From Marthasterias glacialis (taxonomy: Eukaryota; Echinodermata; Asteroidea; Forcipulatida; Asteriidae), in assembly GCA_911728455.2 (NCBI GenBank), contig OU452223.1, positions 124,001 to 188,000 on the forward strand: a stretch of 64,000 nt of DNA, in the 5' to 3' direction. This document shows positions 37,911-52,029 of this stretch, piece after piece (position 1 is the first letter of the stretch; each line of letters opens with the position of its first letter). Below the pieces are notes generated by a model. That model was not told the origin of the DNA. It searched no databases and saw only the letters and a program-made list of their open reading frames with translations. The position numbers and the translations under genes were made by a program.

Positions 37911-40343
37911 ATATTTGATATTATTTGGTATTATTTAGTATAATTTCATATTACTTAGTATTATTTGGTATTATTTGGTATCATTTGGTATTATTTGGTG
38001 TTATTTAGTATTATAAAATATTATTTAATATAATTTACTATTAATTATTATTTAGTATCATTTGGTATCATTTGGCATTATTTAGTTTTATTTAGTATTA
38101 TCTAGTATAACTTGGTAATATTTAGTACTATTTAGAATTATTTGGTATTATTTAGTATTATTTAATATTATTAAACATAATTTATTCTTCATTATTATTG
38201 AGTATTATTTGGTAATATGTACTATCATTTGGTATTATTTAGTATTATTTAATATTATTTAATATAATTTACTGTTAGTTATTATTTAGTATTATTTGGT
38301 TTTATTTAGTATTATTTAATGATTATTAATATTATTTAATATTCTTGAGTGTTATTTAATATTATTTAATATAATTTACTGTTATTTATTATTAGTATTA
38401 TTTGGTCTTATTTAGTATTATTAATGATTATTAATATTATTTAATATTTTTGAGTGTTATTTAATTCTATTGAGTATTATTTTGTATTATTTGGTTCTAT
38501 TTAATATTACTTTTTTGGTACTATTTAGTATTATTTTGTATTATTTGGTATTATTTTATATTACTTAGTATTATTAAGTATTATTTTTTATTTCATATTA
38601 ATTAAAATAATTTACTATTATTTAGTATTATTTGGTATTTTTTTAGTATTATTTAATATTATTTAATATTATTTAGTATTATTGAGTACTATTTAATGTT
38701 TAGTATTATTTTGTATTATTTCGTATTATTTAATATTACTTGGTATTATTTAGTACTATTTGGTATTATTTGGTATTATTTGGTATTTAGTATTATTTAA
38801 TATTATTTAGTGTTAATTAGTATTATTTGGTGTTATTTGGTATTATTTAGTACAATTTCATATTACTTAGTATTATTTAGTATTATTTGTTATTATTTAA
38901 TATACTTTACTCTTATTTAGTATTTTTGGCATTATTTTGTATCATTTGGTATCATTTGGTATTATTTGGTATCATTTGGTATTATTTGGTGTTATTTAGT
39001 ATTATTAAATATTATTTAATATAATTTACTATTAATTATTATTTAGTATCATTTGTTATCATTCGGCATTATTTAGTTTTATTTAGTATTATCTAGTATA
39101 GCTTGGTATTATTTAGTACTATTTAGAATTATTTGGTATTATTTAGTATTATTTAATATTATTAAATATAATTTATTCTTCATTATTATTGAGTATTATT
39201 TGTTAATATTTAGTATCATTTGGTATTATTTGGTATTATTTAGTAGTAATTAAGATTATTTAATATTAAATATTATTTAGTGTTGTTTAGCATTATTTAG
39301 TATTATTTAGTATTTTTGGTATTATTTAGTTTTATTTAATATTATTTACTGTTATTTATTATTTAGTATTATTTGGTCTTATTTAGTATTATTTAATGAT
39401 TATTAACATTATTTAATATTCTTGAGTATTATTTAATATTATTTGGTTCTATTTAATATTACTTTTTGGTATTATTTAGTATTATTTTGTATTATAAGGT
39501 ATTATTTAATATTACTTAGTATTATTGAGTATTATTTTTTATTTCATATTAATTAAAATAATTTACTATTATTTAGTACTATTTAGTATTATTTGGTATT
39601 TTTTAGTATTATTTAATATTATTTAATATTGTTTAGTATTATTTAGTACTATTTCGTATTATTTAATATTACTTGGTATTATTTAGTACTATTTGGTTTT
39701 ATTTGGTATTGTTTGGTATTATTTAGTTTAATTTAGTATTATTTAGTATGACTTAGCATTAGTTACGATTATTTAGTAAATAAAATTACTTAGTATTATT
39801 TCGTTATATTTATTATTTAATATTTATTGTTATAATTTACTATAATTTACTATTATTTACTATTTTTTAGTATTATTTGATATATTTTTATTATTGTTTA
39901 ATAATAATTAATATTATTTAATATTATTTAGTATTATTTAGTAACATTAAGTATTATTTAGTATTTAATATTAATATAATATAATTTAGTATTTGGTATT
40001 ATTTAGTATTATTTAGTATGACTTAGAATTTATTACGATTATTTAGTATTGTGTACTACAACTTGGTATCATTTAGTATTATTTGAAATTATTTAGTATT
40101 ATTTGATATTATTTGGTATTTAGTATTGTTTAATATTATTTAGTGTTAACTAGTATTATTTGGTATCATTTGGTATTATTTAGTATAATTTCATATTACT
40201 TAGTATTATTTAGTATTATTTGTTATTATTTAATATAATTTACTCTTATTTAGTATTTTTTGGTATTATTTTGTATCATTTGGTATTATTTGGTATCATT
40301 TGGTATTATTTGGTGTTATTTAGTATTATTTAATATTATTTAA

Positions 40344-40986
40344 CCCTCAGAGCAGCCGAGAGGATAAAAAATAATCCAATGGTTACCAAATATGGTCATA
40401 ATTTTTTTTTCAATGGGCCAATAAGGCCAAGATTCCATGTAGTCCTCACCCCTGGTACACCCCAGACTCCCATTGGACAGACCCTAACCAGTGCGGAGTA
40501 AGGAGTGTTGAAAGACAGCAGCCACCTGTCTCAGTGTAGTAATTGATTGACCCTGTGTCAAGTATTCCCTTGGGACAGGGTGGTATGCACTTTGTGAAAA
40601 CAACTTGCGCCGCATACTGGTCGTAAATAACCTAAGTCTAAGTCTTGACTGGCACTCCAATTCACTAATTATATAGATTAAAATAGGTTTGGGCTTGCTG
40701 TTGGGGGTTTTACGTAAAAAAGACTGGGTGGATAAAAAAAAGACTTATGGATGAACCGCGTGAGTTTTTTTGTGGCTGCTTGGGACAGGGTGGTATGCAC
40801 TTTGTGAAAACAACTTGCACCGCATACTGGTCGTAAATAACACAAGTCTAAGTCTTGACTGGCACTCCAATTCACTAATTATATAGATTAAAATAGGTTT
40901 GGGCTTGCTGTTGGGGGTTTTACGTAAAAAAAACTGGGTGGACTTATGGATGAACCACGTGAGTTTTTTTGTGGCTGCTCGGAGGG
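40344..40986. repeat. Non-AT cassette in the decamer array, copy 1
   Basis: A 643-bp GC-normal segment with inverted ends, CCCTCAGAGCAGCC at the left and GGCTGCTCGGAGGG at the right. TTAA precedes it and TTTTAA follows, so a TTAA-type (piggyBac-like) MITE is possible but the target duplication is not clean. Inside, a ~210-bp stretch starting TGGGACAGGGTGGTATGCAC is tandemly doubled (from 40571 and from 40781). No coding frame is evident. Copy 2 at 42304-42949 is nearly identical and has the same array flanks. Confidence 0.7.
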
Positions 40987-42303
40987 TTTTAATATAATTT
41001 ACTATTATTTATTATTTAGTATTATTTGGTAATATTTTGTATTAATTAGTATTTTTATTATTATTTAATATAATTTACTATTAGTTAGTATTATTTGGTA
41101 TTATTTAGTATCATTTGGTATTATTTAGTATTATTTAGTATTATTTAGTATTATTTAGTATTATTTAAAATTATTTAGTATTATTAACTATTATTAAGTA
41201 TTATTTGGTATTATTTATTATTATTTAATATTATTTAGTATTATTTGGTATTATTCAGTATTATTAATTATTTAGTATTATTAAGTATTATTTGGTTATA
41301 TTTGGTATTATTTATTATTATTTAATATTATTTAGTGTTATTTAGTATTATTTGGTATTATTCAGTATTATTAAATATTATTAAATATAACTTAATTTTA
41401 TTTGGTATTATTTTTTTTTATTTAATATATTTTTTTATTATTTAGTTTTATTTAATAATATTTAGTATTACTTAGTATTATTTAGTTTTATTTAGTATTA
41501 TCTAGTATTATTTAGTTTTATTTAGTATTATCTAGTATAACTTGTTATTATTTAGTACTATTCAGTATTATTTGGTATTTTTTTATTATTTAATATTATT
41601 AAATATAATTTACTATTCATTATTATTCAGTATTATTTGATATTGTTTGGTATTATTTAGTATTATTTAGTATTATTTAATAATATTAGTATTATTTTGT
41701 ATTATTTAATATTACTTAGGATAATTTAGTATTATTTAATAATATTTATTATTTACTATTAATTAATATAATTTAGTATCGTTTGGTATTAGTTGGTATT
41801 ATTTAGTGTTATTTAATATAATTTACTATTACTTATTATTTAGTATTATTTGGTTTTATTGATTACTTCTTAGTATTATTTAGTATTATTTATGTTATTT
41901 AATATTTTTTAATATAATTTACTATTATTTAGTATTATTTAATACTATTCAATATAATTTACTAATGTTTATTATTTAGTATTATTTGGTATTATTTTGT
42001 ATTCTTTAGTATTACTTACTAATATTTAATATTTAATATAATTTATTAATATTTATTATTTATTATTATTTGGTATTATTTGGTATTTAAAATTTCTTAG
42101 TATTATTTCGTAATATTTATTATTTAATATTAATTATTATAATTTACTATTATTTACTATTTTTTAGTATTATTTTGTATTATTTAGTATTAATTAATAT
42201 TATTTAATATTATTTAGTAATATTTATTATTTGGTATCATTTGGTATTATTTGTATCATTTGGTATTATTTGGTGTTATTTAGTATTATTTAACATTATT
42301 TAA

Positions 42304-42949
42304 CCCTCAGAGCAGCCGAGAGGATAAAAAATAATCCAATGGTTACCAAATATGGTCATAATTGTTTTTTCAATGGGCCAATAAGGCCAAGATTCCATGT
42401 AGTCCTCACCCCTGGTACACCCCAGACTCCCATTGGACAGACCCTAACCAGTGCGCAGTAAGGAGTGTTGAAAGACAGCAGCCACCTGTCTCAGTGTAGT
42501 AATTGATTGACCCTGTGTCAAGTATTCCCTTGGGACAGGGTGGTATGCACTTTGTGAAAACAACTTGCGCCGCATACTGGTCGTAAATAACACAAGTCTA
42601 AGTCTTGACTGGCACTCCAATTCACTAATTATATAGATTAAAATAGGTTTTGGCTTGCTGTTGGGGGTTTTACGTAAAAAAGACTGGGTGGATAAAAAAA
42701 AAAGACTTATGGATGAACCGCGTGAGTTTTTTTGTGGCTGCTTGGGACAGGGTGGTATGCACTTTGTGAAAACAACTTGCGCCGCATACTGGTCGTAAAT
42801 AACACAAGTCTAAGTCTTGACTGGCACTCCAATTCACTAATTATATAGATTAAAATGGGTTTGGGCTTGCTGTTGGGGGTTTTACGTAAAAAAAACTGGG
42901 TGGACTTATGGATGAACCGCGTGAGTTTTTTTTGTGGCTGCTCGGAGGG
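42304..42949. repeat. Non-AT cassette in the decamer array, copy 2
   Basis: Nearly identical to 40344-40986, including the internal 210-bp doubling, at an offset of 1960 bp. Flanking decamer order matches on both sides (TGGTGTTATTTAGTATTATT before; TTGGTAATATTTTGTATT after), so this is duplication of a block containing the insertion, not a second insertion. Confidence 0.75.
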
Positions 42950-44429
42950 TTTTATTATAATTTACTATTATTTATTATTTAGTATTATTTGGTAATATTT
43001 TGTATTATTTAGTATTTTTATTATTATATAATATAATTTACTATTAGTTAGTATTATTTGGTATTAATTAGTATCATTTGGTATTATTTAGTATTATTTA
43101 GTATTATTTAGTATTTTTTAGTATTATTTAGTATTATTTAGTATTATTTAAAATTATTTAGTATTATTAAGTATTATTTGGTAATATTTGGTAGTATTTA
43201 TTATTATTTAATATTATTTAATGTTATTTAGTATTATTTGGTATTATTCAGTATTATTAAATATTATTAAATATAACTAAATTTTATTTAGTATTATTTT
43301 TTTTTATTTAATATAATTTTTTATTATTTAGTTTTATTTAATAATATTTCGTATTACTTAGTATTATTTAGTTTTATTTAGTATTATCTAGTATAACTTG
43401 TTATTATTTAGTACTATTCAGTATTATTTGGTATTTTTTTTATTATTTAATATTATTAAATATAATTTACTATTCATTATTATTCATTATTATTTGATAT
43501 TATTTGGTATTATTTAGTATCATTTAATAATATTTAGTATTATTTTGTATTATTTAATATTACTTAGTATAATTTAGTATTATTTAATAATATTTATTAT
43601 TTACTATTAATTAATATAATTTAGTATCATTTGGTATTAGTTGGTATTATTTAGTGTTATTTAATATAATTTACTATTACTTATTATTTAGTATTATTTG
43701 GTATTATTTAATATTTAGCACTATTTAGTATTATTTGGTTTTATTTATTACTTCTTAGTATTATTTAGTATTATTTATGTTATTTAATATTATTTAATAT
43801 AATTTACTATTATTTAGTATTATTCGGTATTATTTAGTATCATTTGGTATCATTTGGTATTATTTAGTATCATTTAATATTATTCAATATAATTTCGTAA
43901 TATTTATTATTTAATATTAATTATTATAATTTACTATTATTTACTATTTTTTATTATTATTTTGTATTATTTAGTATTAATTAATATTATTTAATATTAT
44001 TTAATATTATTTAGTAATATTTAGTATTATTTAGTATTTAATATTAATATTATTTAGTATTTGGTATTATTTATTATTTGGTATTATTTAGTATTACTTA
44101 GTATTATTTAGTATCACTTAGCATTTATTACGATTATTTAGTATTGTCTAATATAACTTGGTATCATTTAGTATTATTTAATGTTACTTAGTATTATTCA
44201 AAATTATTGATTATTAGTATTATTTAGTTTTTATTTGATATTATTTGGTATTTAGTATTATTTAATATTATTTAGCGTTAATTAGTATTATTTGGTATTA
44301 TTTAGTATAATTTCAAATTACTTAGTATTATTTGTTATTATTTAATATAATTTACTCTTATTTAGTATTTTTTGGTATTATTTTGTATCATTAGGTATCA
44401 TTTGGTATTATTTAGTATTATTTAATATT

Positions 44430-45960
44430 ATTTAGTATTATTTAGTTTTATTTAGTATTATCTAGTATAACTTGGTATTATTTAGTATTGTTTAATATAA
44501 ATTAGTATTATTTAATATTACTTAGTATTATTTAGTATTATTTAGTACTGATTGGTATTATTTAGTAATATTTAATACTATTTAATATTAATCAATATTA
44601 TTTAATATTATTTAGTATTATTTAGTAATATTTAGTATTATTTAGTATTTAATAATAATTAATTTAATTTAGTATTTGGTATTATTGAGTATTATTGAGT
44701 ATTATTGAGTATTATTGAGTATTATTGAGTATTATTGAGTATTATTGAGTATTATTGAGTATTATTGAGTATTATTTAGTATTATTTAGTATTATTTAGC
44801 ATTTATTATTATTATTTAGTATTGTCTAGTATAACTTGGTATCATTTAGTATTATTTAATATTATTTAGTATTATTTAAAATTATTTATTATTATTAGTA
44901 TTATTTGATATTATTTGGTATTTAGTATTATTTAATAATATTTAGTGAAAATTAGTCTTATTTGGTATTATTTGGTATTATTTAGTATAATTTCATATTA
45001 CTTAGTATTATTTAGTATTATTTGGTATTATTTAGTATAATTTACTATTATTTAGTATTATTTAGTATTATTTAATATTACTTAGTATTATGGTATTATT
45101 TAATATTATTTAGTATTATTTAGTATAATTTTGTTTTATTTGGTATTATTTAATATAACTTAGTATTATTTAGTATTATCTAGTATAACTTGGTATTATT
45201 TAGTATTCTTTAAAATAAATTAGTATTATTTAATATTACTTAGTATTATTTAGTATTATTTAGTACTGATTGGTATTATTTAGTAATATTTAATACTATT
45301 TAATATTAATCAATATTATTTATTATTATTTAGTATTTTTTGGTATTATTTTGTATCATTAGGTATCATTTGGTATTATTTAGTATTATTTAGTATTATT
45401 TAGTTTTATTTAGTATTATGTAGTATAACTTGGTATTATTTAGTATTGTTTAATATAAATTAGTATTATTTAATATTACTTAGTATTATTTAGTATTATT
45501 TAGTACTGATTGGTATTATTTAGTAATATTTAATACTATTTAATATTAATCAATATTATTTAATATTATTTAGTATTATTTAGTAATATTTAGTATTATT
45601 TAGTATTTAATAATAATTAATTTAATTTAGTATTTGGTATTATTGAGTATTATTGAGTATTATTGAGTATTATTGAGTATTATTGAGTATTATTTAGTAT
45701 TATTTAGTATTATTTAGTATTATTTAGCATTTATTATTATTATTTAGTATTGTCTAGTATAACTTGGTATCATTTAGTATTATTTAATATTATTTAGTAT
45801 TATTTAAAATTATTTATTATTATTAGTATTATTTGATATTATTTGGTATTTAGTATTATTTAATAATATTTAGTGATAATTAGTCTTATTTGGTATTATT
45901 TGGTATTATTTAGTATAATTTCATATTACTTAGTATTATTTAGTATTATTTGTTATTATT
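44430..45960. repeat. ~958-bp duplication with a variable decamer run
   Basis: A block around TTTAGTACTGATTGGTATTA occurs at 44541, 45259 (partial) and 45499. Two of the copies contain a homogeneous run of ATTATTGAGT: nine perfect units at 44681-44770 and five at about 45641-45690. The runs sit at equivalent positions and differ only in length. Confidence 0.75.
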
Positions 45961-47276
45961 TAATATAATTTACTCTTATTTAGTATTTTTTGGTATTATT
46001 TTGAATCATCTGGTATCATTTGGTATTATTTAGTATTATTTAATATTATTTAGTGTTATTTAGTTTTATTTAGTATTATCTAGTATAACTTGGTATTATT
46101 TAGTATTGTTTAATATGAATTAGTATTATTTAATAATATTTAGTATTATTTAGTACTATTTGGAATTATTTAGTAATATTTAACATTATTTAATATAAAT
46201 AAGTGTCATTTTTTATTTAGTATTTTTTATTGTTATTTAAAATTAATTAATATAATTTACTATTATTTAGTATTATTTAGTATTATTTAATATTACTTAG
46301 TATTATGGTATTATTTAATATTATTTAGTATTATTTAGTATAATTTTGTTTTATTTGGTATTATTTAATATAACTTAGTATTATTTAGTATTATCTAGTA
46401 TAACTTGGTATTATTTAGTATTATTAAATATTATTTAATATTATTTAGTGCAATTTAGTGTTGCTTTGTATTATTTAGTATTATCTAGTATAGCTTGGTA
46501 TTATTTAGTATTATTAAATATTATTTATTATTTAGTAATATTTAGTATTATTTGGTATTATTTGATATTATTTGGTATTATTCAGTATTACTTAATATTA
46601 TCTAGTGTTATTTAGTAATACTTAGTATTATTTGGTGTTATTTGGTATGATTTAGTATTATTTAATATTATTTAGTGTTATTTAGTAAAACCTAGTATTC
46701 TTTAGTATTATTAAGAATTATTTAATTTTATTTTTAATTATTTAGTATTTTTTAATATTAAATATTACTTAATATTAGTTAATATTATTTAGTATCATTT
46801 AGTATTAAATAATAATATTTAATATTATTTGGTATTATTTAGTATTTAGTATTTTGTTAATATTATTTAATATTATTAAGTATTACTTAGTATTATTTGG
46901 TATTATTTAATATTATTATTTATATTATTTAATATTATTATTTTTGTATTATTTAATATTAGTTAGTATTATTTAATATTATTTCAAATTATTTAGTATT
47001 ATTTAGTATTATTTAGTATTATTTAATATTATTTAATATTAGTTAGTGTTATTTAGTATCATATAATATTATGTAATATTAATATATGGTTATTTAGTAT
47101 AACTTAGTAATATTTAGTATGATTTGGTATTATTCATAATTATTTAGTTTTACTTAGTATTTTTTAGTTTTATTTCGTATTATTTCGCATTATTTTGTAT
47201 TTTTTTGTTTTATTTGGTATTATTTACTATTATTTAATTTTATTTAGTGTTATTTATTATTACTTAGTATTTTTTA

Positions 47277-47835
47277 ACCTGAAGAGGTTTGAGTTTTATA
47301 GTCAACTAACTAGTGTAATTTCAAGTTGACTTGAAAACAAGATTGTGTATTTTCAATCTAACCTAACATGCCTGGAAGAAGGAGGAACAAACATTCCCAA
47401 CTAAACTGATACACGAAGTGGCTTTAGTTTTCAAGTCAACCTGTGTAATTTCATTCTTACCTATCTTGATGTCTAGAAGAATGTTGAACAAACATTCCAA
47501 ACTAAAATGATACCTGAAGAGGTTTGAGTTTTATAGTCATTTAACTAGTGTAATTTCAAGTCGACTGGAAAAAAAGACTGTCATTTGAATCTAACCTAAC
47601 ATGATTTCTGGAAGATCGATAATCAAACAATATCAACTAAAATGTTACCTCATGTGGCCGAGTTTAAGGGCCACTTGTGTAATTTCAATCTAACTTAACA
47701 TGATGTCTTGAAGAACAATAACAAACATTCCCAACTAAAATGATATTTGAAGTGGTTTTAGTTTTAAAGTTAACTTAAAAGTGTAATTCCAAACTAACCT
47801 AACATGATGTCTACAAGAACAACTATTACAAACCC
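47277..47835. repeat. ~101-bp minisatellite array, copy 2
   Basis: About five units homologous to 6116-6780, starting abruptly at CCTGAAGAGGTTTGAG after the decamer array. One unit present in copy 1 is missing. Confidence 0.9.
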
Positions 47836-47894
47836 GATAACGATTTTCAAAATATGGGGTTCAATACTGACAAGAAATAGCTCTTTAAACTTAC

Positions 47895-48017
47895 CTGAAA
47901 TAAAGATGGTGTGTAAGACTAATGGTGTGATGCAAAGCCATCCTAAACATGACATTCCAAACTGACTTCAAGGAGGCTCTTGTCCATGAAGGAAACTGCC
48001 TTTAATCAGGGAATAAC
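47895..48017 (-). pseudogene. Membrane-protein exon A, copy 2
   Basis: Minus-strand exon of 123 bp with the same TTTGTTTGCAG acceptor and GTAAGT donor as copy 1. It reads YSLIKGSFLHGQEPP, a TGA, then SQFGMSCLGWLCITPL and VLHTIFIS. The TGA stands where copy 1 has TGG (Trp). The length, 2 + 40 codons + 1, keeps phase 1 at both borders, which matches exon B of copy 1. The stop makes this copy dead unless it is an assembly error; the next exon is missing from this locus. Confidence 0.5.
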
Positions 48018-49262
48018 CTGCAAACAAAACACACATCAAAAGACAACATTTCTGAAAATAATCAAGATGTGAAAATTGTGAATTCTCAACTTAACCACCA
48101 TTATTGAAACTCTGATTTTTTTAATACTTTAACTTTACTAATAATGGTGGGAACAACATGAAATTTGGGTATGTTAAAGAGACAGCACATCAGCTCGGGA
48201 ACAAATTTGAGTGTTGAAAAATCATTAAGGCTGGCAAGTTTCTGAAGGACTAGACAACATGTAATTTGGCAGGAAATCGGGAAAGTACTGAATATACAGT
48301 GCTTAACAAACTGGTGTATGGGAAAAAGAACTACAACTAATATTCTTTATCCCTTTTTGGTAAGGCCCTTGCAGGGGAGGGTTTTTTCTATGTACCCTTG
48401 CCGGGGTTGTTACCTTTCCGTTGGGTGGGTGTGCGTGTATTGACCTAAGATTGGGAACAGATGTTGCCCCGTGCTTGGTCCACGGAGCCGGCTGTGGCTT
48501 AGGGTGCCGGGAGGGGGACTGCTGACACGGCAGCGGTTCGCCACCGGCAGAGACCCCAGGGAACTCGGTCTGTCCCAGAGGAGGGTTGTTTCCTCTGGTT
48601 ACGCCAGCACCTTTCCCCCCAAACTTCATTATTAAACACACTAAAAAACTCATGAAGAACTGCTCGATCAACTCTACGCTAATACTATTCTTCGTCACTT
48701 TTTTCTTAAAACTAGCACTTCTCAAAGCAATAAATAGGTAAAATACAACAAAAGTAAACAAGCTCAATTTGAAAACGTATTCACCCAACTCTGCTGCTGA
48801 GAAAAGAGGGCGCAAACATGGCACGCATGTCGCAGGGAATTGTGGGTAGGATGTAGAAGGCGCTATTGTATATCTCTCAAGCGGTAAATTCCTGTCGGAA
48901 AGGGAAATATGCAAATGTAGATTTGGCTCTACATAGTCAGTAGAGAGCATAGACCTGTTAATTTTCTTTTCATTATCGTACGATAGGTGCAGCATGCTTA
49001 TTAGAGCATGCCAATAGTACGTAATGTGAATCCTTATTCTTCCTTTTAAACGTATTCAGCCCAATACGTCCACGGTTCCTCTAAGAGTTAGGGGTTTTAC
49101 GTGGCCACCGAGCGCTGATAACTCAGCCTTGTGTTGGATGCCGAACAGTTGTTACACATTTCCAGTGGTAACGTAAATGCATTATTATCATCAGATGACA
49201 AAAAGGCAAATTCCATGCCATGACAACCAAGCACACTTGTTGCTAACTATTGATAATTTTTA
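48018..49262. other. Duplicated low-copy block, copy 2
   Basis: Paralogue of 7109-8523, including the GC-rich core (48360-48640) and the octamer (48909-48916). A 230-codon minus-strand frame spans 48303-48995, but copy 1 shifts frame at a C-run and the predicted protein changes from hydrophobic low-complexity to proline-rich without any domain. I do not call it a gene. Confidence 0.45.
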
Positions 49263-51036
49263 TTAGTGTTGCAAATGAGACTAGCCGATGTAGGTTGGGG
49301 CTGAGCAGGATCATGCACTGAATGACAGAACTATACATTTTATAAGTGCCGCTAATAAGACAAACTGTTTTAGCTTGGAGCTGAGCAGGATCAGGAACTG
49401 AATGAAAAAACCATACATTTCATAATTGCCGCTAATAAGACAAACTGTGGTAGCTTGGGGGCTGAGCAGCATCATGAACTGCATGAAAGAACCACACATT
49501 TTATAAGTGCCGTTAAAAAGACTAACTATGGAAGGTTGGGTCTGAGCAGGATCATGATTTGTATGTAAGTGCCATACATTTTATTAGTGCCGCCAATAAG
49601 AATAACTATGGTAGGTTGTGGCTAGTCAGAATCATGAACTTAATGAGAGAATCATACAGTTTTGAAGTGCCGATAAAAAGACCAACTATGGTAGGTTGGG
49701 GGTTGAGCAGAATCATGAACTGAAAGAAAGATCCATACATTTTATAAGTGCCGCTAATAAGACTTACTGTGGTAGGTTTGGGCTTAGCAGGATCATGAAC
49801 TGAATGAAACAACCATACATTTCATAAGTGCTGCTAATAAGACTAACCGTGGTAGGTCTGGGGCTAAGCAGGATCATGAACTGCATGAAAGAACCATGCA
49901 TTTGATAAGTGCCGCAGTAAGACAAAGTGTGGTAGGTGGAGCTGAGCAGGATCATGAACTGCATAAACAAACCATACATTTTATAAATGCCGCTAATAAG
50001 ACTAACTATGGTAGGTTGGGGGCTAGTCAGGATCATGAACTTAATGATAGAAACATATTTTTGCCACTTAGAAGACTAACTATGATAGTCCGGGCTGATC
50101 AGGATCTGGAACTCAATGAAAGAACCTTACATTTTATAAGTGCCACTATTAAGACTAACTGTGATAAGTTGGGCTGAGCAGGATCATTAACTGCATGAAG
50201 CAACCATACATTTTATAAGTGCCGCTAATAAGACTAATAAAACTAACCTTGGTAGGTTGGGGGCTAAGCAGGATCATTAACTGCATGAAAGAACCATCCA
50301 TTTTATAAGTGCCGCTAATGACACAAACTGTGGCAGGTTGGGCCTGAGCAGGATCAAGAAATGCATAAACGAGCCATACGTTTTATAAGTGCCACTATTA
50401 AGACTAACTGTGGCAGGTTGGGGCTGAGCAGGATCATCGACTGCATGAAAGAGCTATACATTTTATAAGTGCCGCTAATAAGACTAACTGTGCTAGGTTG
50501 GGGGCTGAGCAGGATCACGAACTGAATGACAGAATCATACCTTTTATGAGTGCTGCTAAGAAGACTAACCATGGTAGGCTGGGGCTTAGCAGGATCATGA
50601 ACTGAAAGAAAAATCCATACATTTTATAAGTGCTGCTAATAATACTTATTGTGGTAGGTTGGGGCTTAGCAGGATCATGAACTGCATAAACATACAATAC
50701 ATTTTATAAGTGCCACTATTAAAAATAACTGTGGCAGGTTTGGGCTCAGCAGGATCATGAACTGCATGAAAGAGTCATACATTTTATAAGTGCCGCAAAT
50801 AAGACTAACTATGGTAGGTTGGGGGCTAGTCAGGATCATGAACTGAATGATAGAATCACACATTTGCCACTAAGAAGACTAACTATGATAGTCGGGGCTA
50901 AGCAGGATCTTGAACTCAATGAAAGAACCAGACATTTTATAAGTGCCGCTAATAAGACTAACTGCATTAAGTTGGGCTGAGCAGGATCATTAACTGCATG
51001 AAGCATCCATACATTTTACAGTTTTATAACTGCCGC
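49263..51036. repeat. 80/81-bp satellite, block B1
   Basis: About 22 units with the same leading unit as block A1 (ATGAGACTAGCCGATGTAGG). The block stops inside a unit at TGCCGCT, and the next base of that unit appears only after the 2.2-kb insert. Confidence 0.94.
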
Positions 51037-52029
51037 TGTGCCACTACATGGGAATTTTTTCAGAAAGTGGTATACCAACTTGGAGAGGGGAAGGGTAAAG
51101 CTGAAACTGAAACTTCAGGGTGCGTAGATCCCTTAGGGCTTTCCTCAACAGTAAACAATAGGCTCTGGCAGTATTGATTTAAAACCAACCTTTAAACAAA
51201 ATTAAGATGTGGAGCAAAATCATTTTAGAATATGCCAATGTGACAAATTTGTTTGGACACATTTCTATTTAATCTTACAATTATTAAACCTTAACCTTAT
51301 TGACACTATTACTGTAGCTTATTATGAGAAAAATGGGCCAAGCCTAAAGAATTAATTTACCTTACATGTATGATGTACTTCTGTTTTGTTCAAGTATTTT
51401 TTCGGTTATAATTTAGAATCCACACGTCGTCATTCAGTAGAATTAGTTGAGGTAAGAGTTTGAGGTAATTTGAGCTGTGAGTGCTCAACAAATTTTCATC
51501 TAGGTACAGCTTTGGTTAACAAATGAATTAATACTGTACATAAAGCATGGTTATCAGTCATACTGAGAACTTACACTTAAAAAATAACATAAAAACAAAC
51601 TTAAAATGTTTTCCTTTTATAGAAGAGAAAATACATTTTGTGTATTTTATTATCATCCTTTATTTTGTGGGAATATTTTACATTGACAAAACCTTCATTC
51701 TATGCGAGAAAAGAAATTACAGGATGTTTTCGGATATTCTTTTAGAAAAGAAACACACCCTGAATCATTGTTGTTACTACCAAGGCTGTATTTGAACTTA
51801 AATAGTTAAAATGAATTTACTGTAACAATTAAGTTTTTTAAATAATCAAGTCAGACTTTTTCTCCTAAAAAATCATATTAATTCAACCCTGATGTGTTTT
51901 GTACACATAATGTAAAATGTGTTTTGCAGAAAAAAGTTAACATTAGATCATAGATAATTTGAAAGTTTATAAATTATGATGATTTTGCATTTGCTACAGC
52001 CCTCGTGAAGGTAAACTGCATCATTGGTT

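Larger units (their letters stand above)
21332..47276. repeat. 10-bp AT-rich tandem array, main block (~26 kb)
   Basis: Essentially all of this block is decamers derived from TATTATTTAG, with G/A variation at position 9 (TTAG, TTGG, TTAA) and occasional 1-4-bp slips. T is heavily favoured over A, and G over C, on the strand shown. Reading frames are closed by TAG/TAA throughout, so no ORF of note exists. The period is close to one helical turn, placing a T-run on the same face of the duplex each repeat. Two GC-normal cassettes interrupt it (40344-40986 and 42304-42949). Larger-scale repetition is described separately. Confidence 0.97.

Noticed and set aside
21332-47276. AT-rich array as mitochondrial control region or telomere
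   Set aside because: No mitochondrial genes flank it, and the unit is not TTAGGG or another telomere repeat; it is nuclear-type satellite with higher-order structure.
48303-48995. 230-codon minus-strand reading frame
   Set aside because: The longest frame in the window, but the duplicate at 7480-8120 loses the frame at a C-run, no domain is recognisable, and the GC-rich proline-rich part switches abruptly to AT-rich low-complexity sequence.
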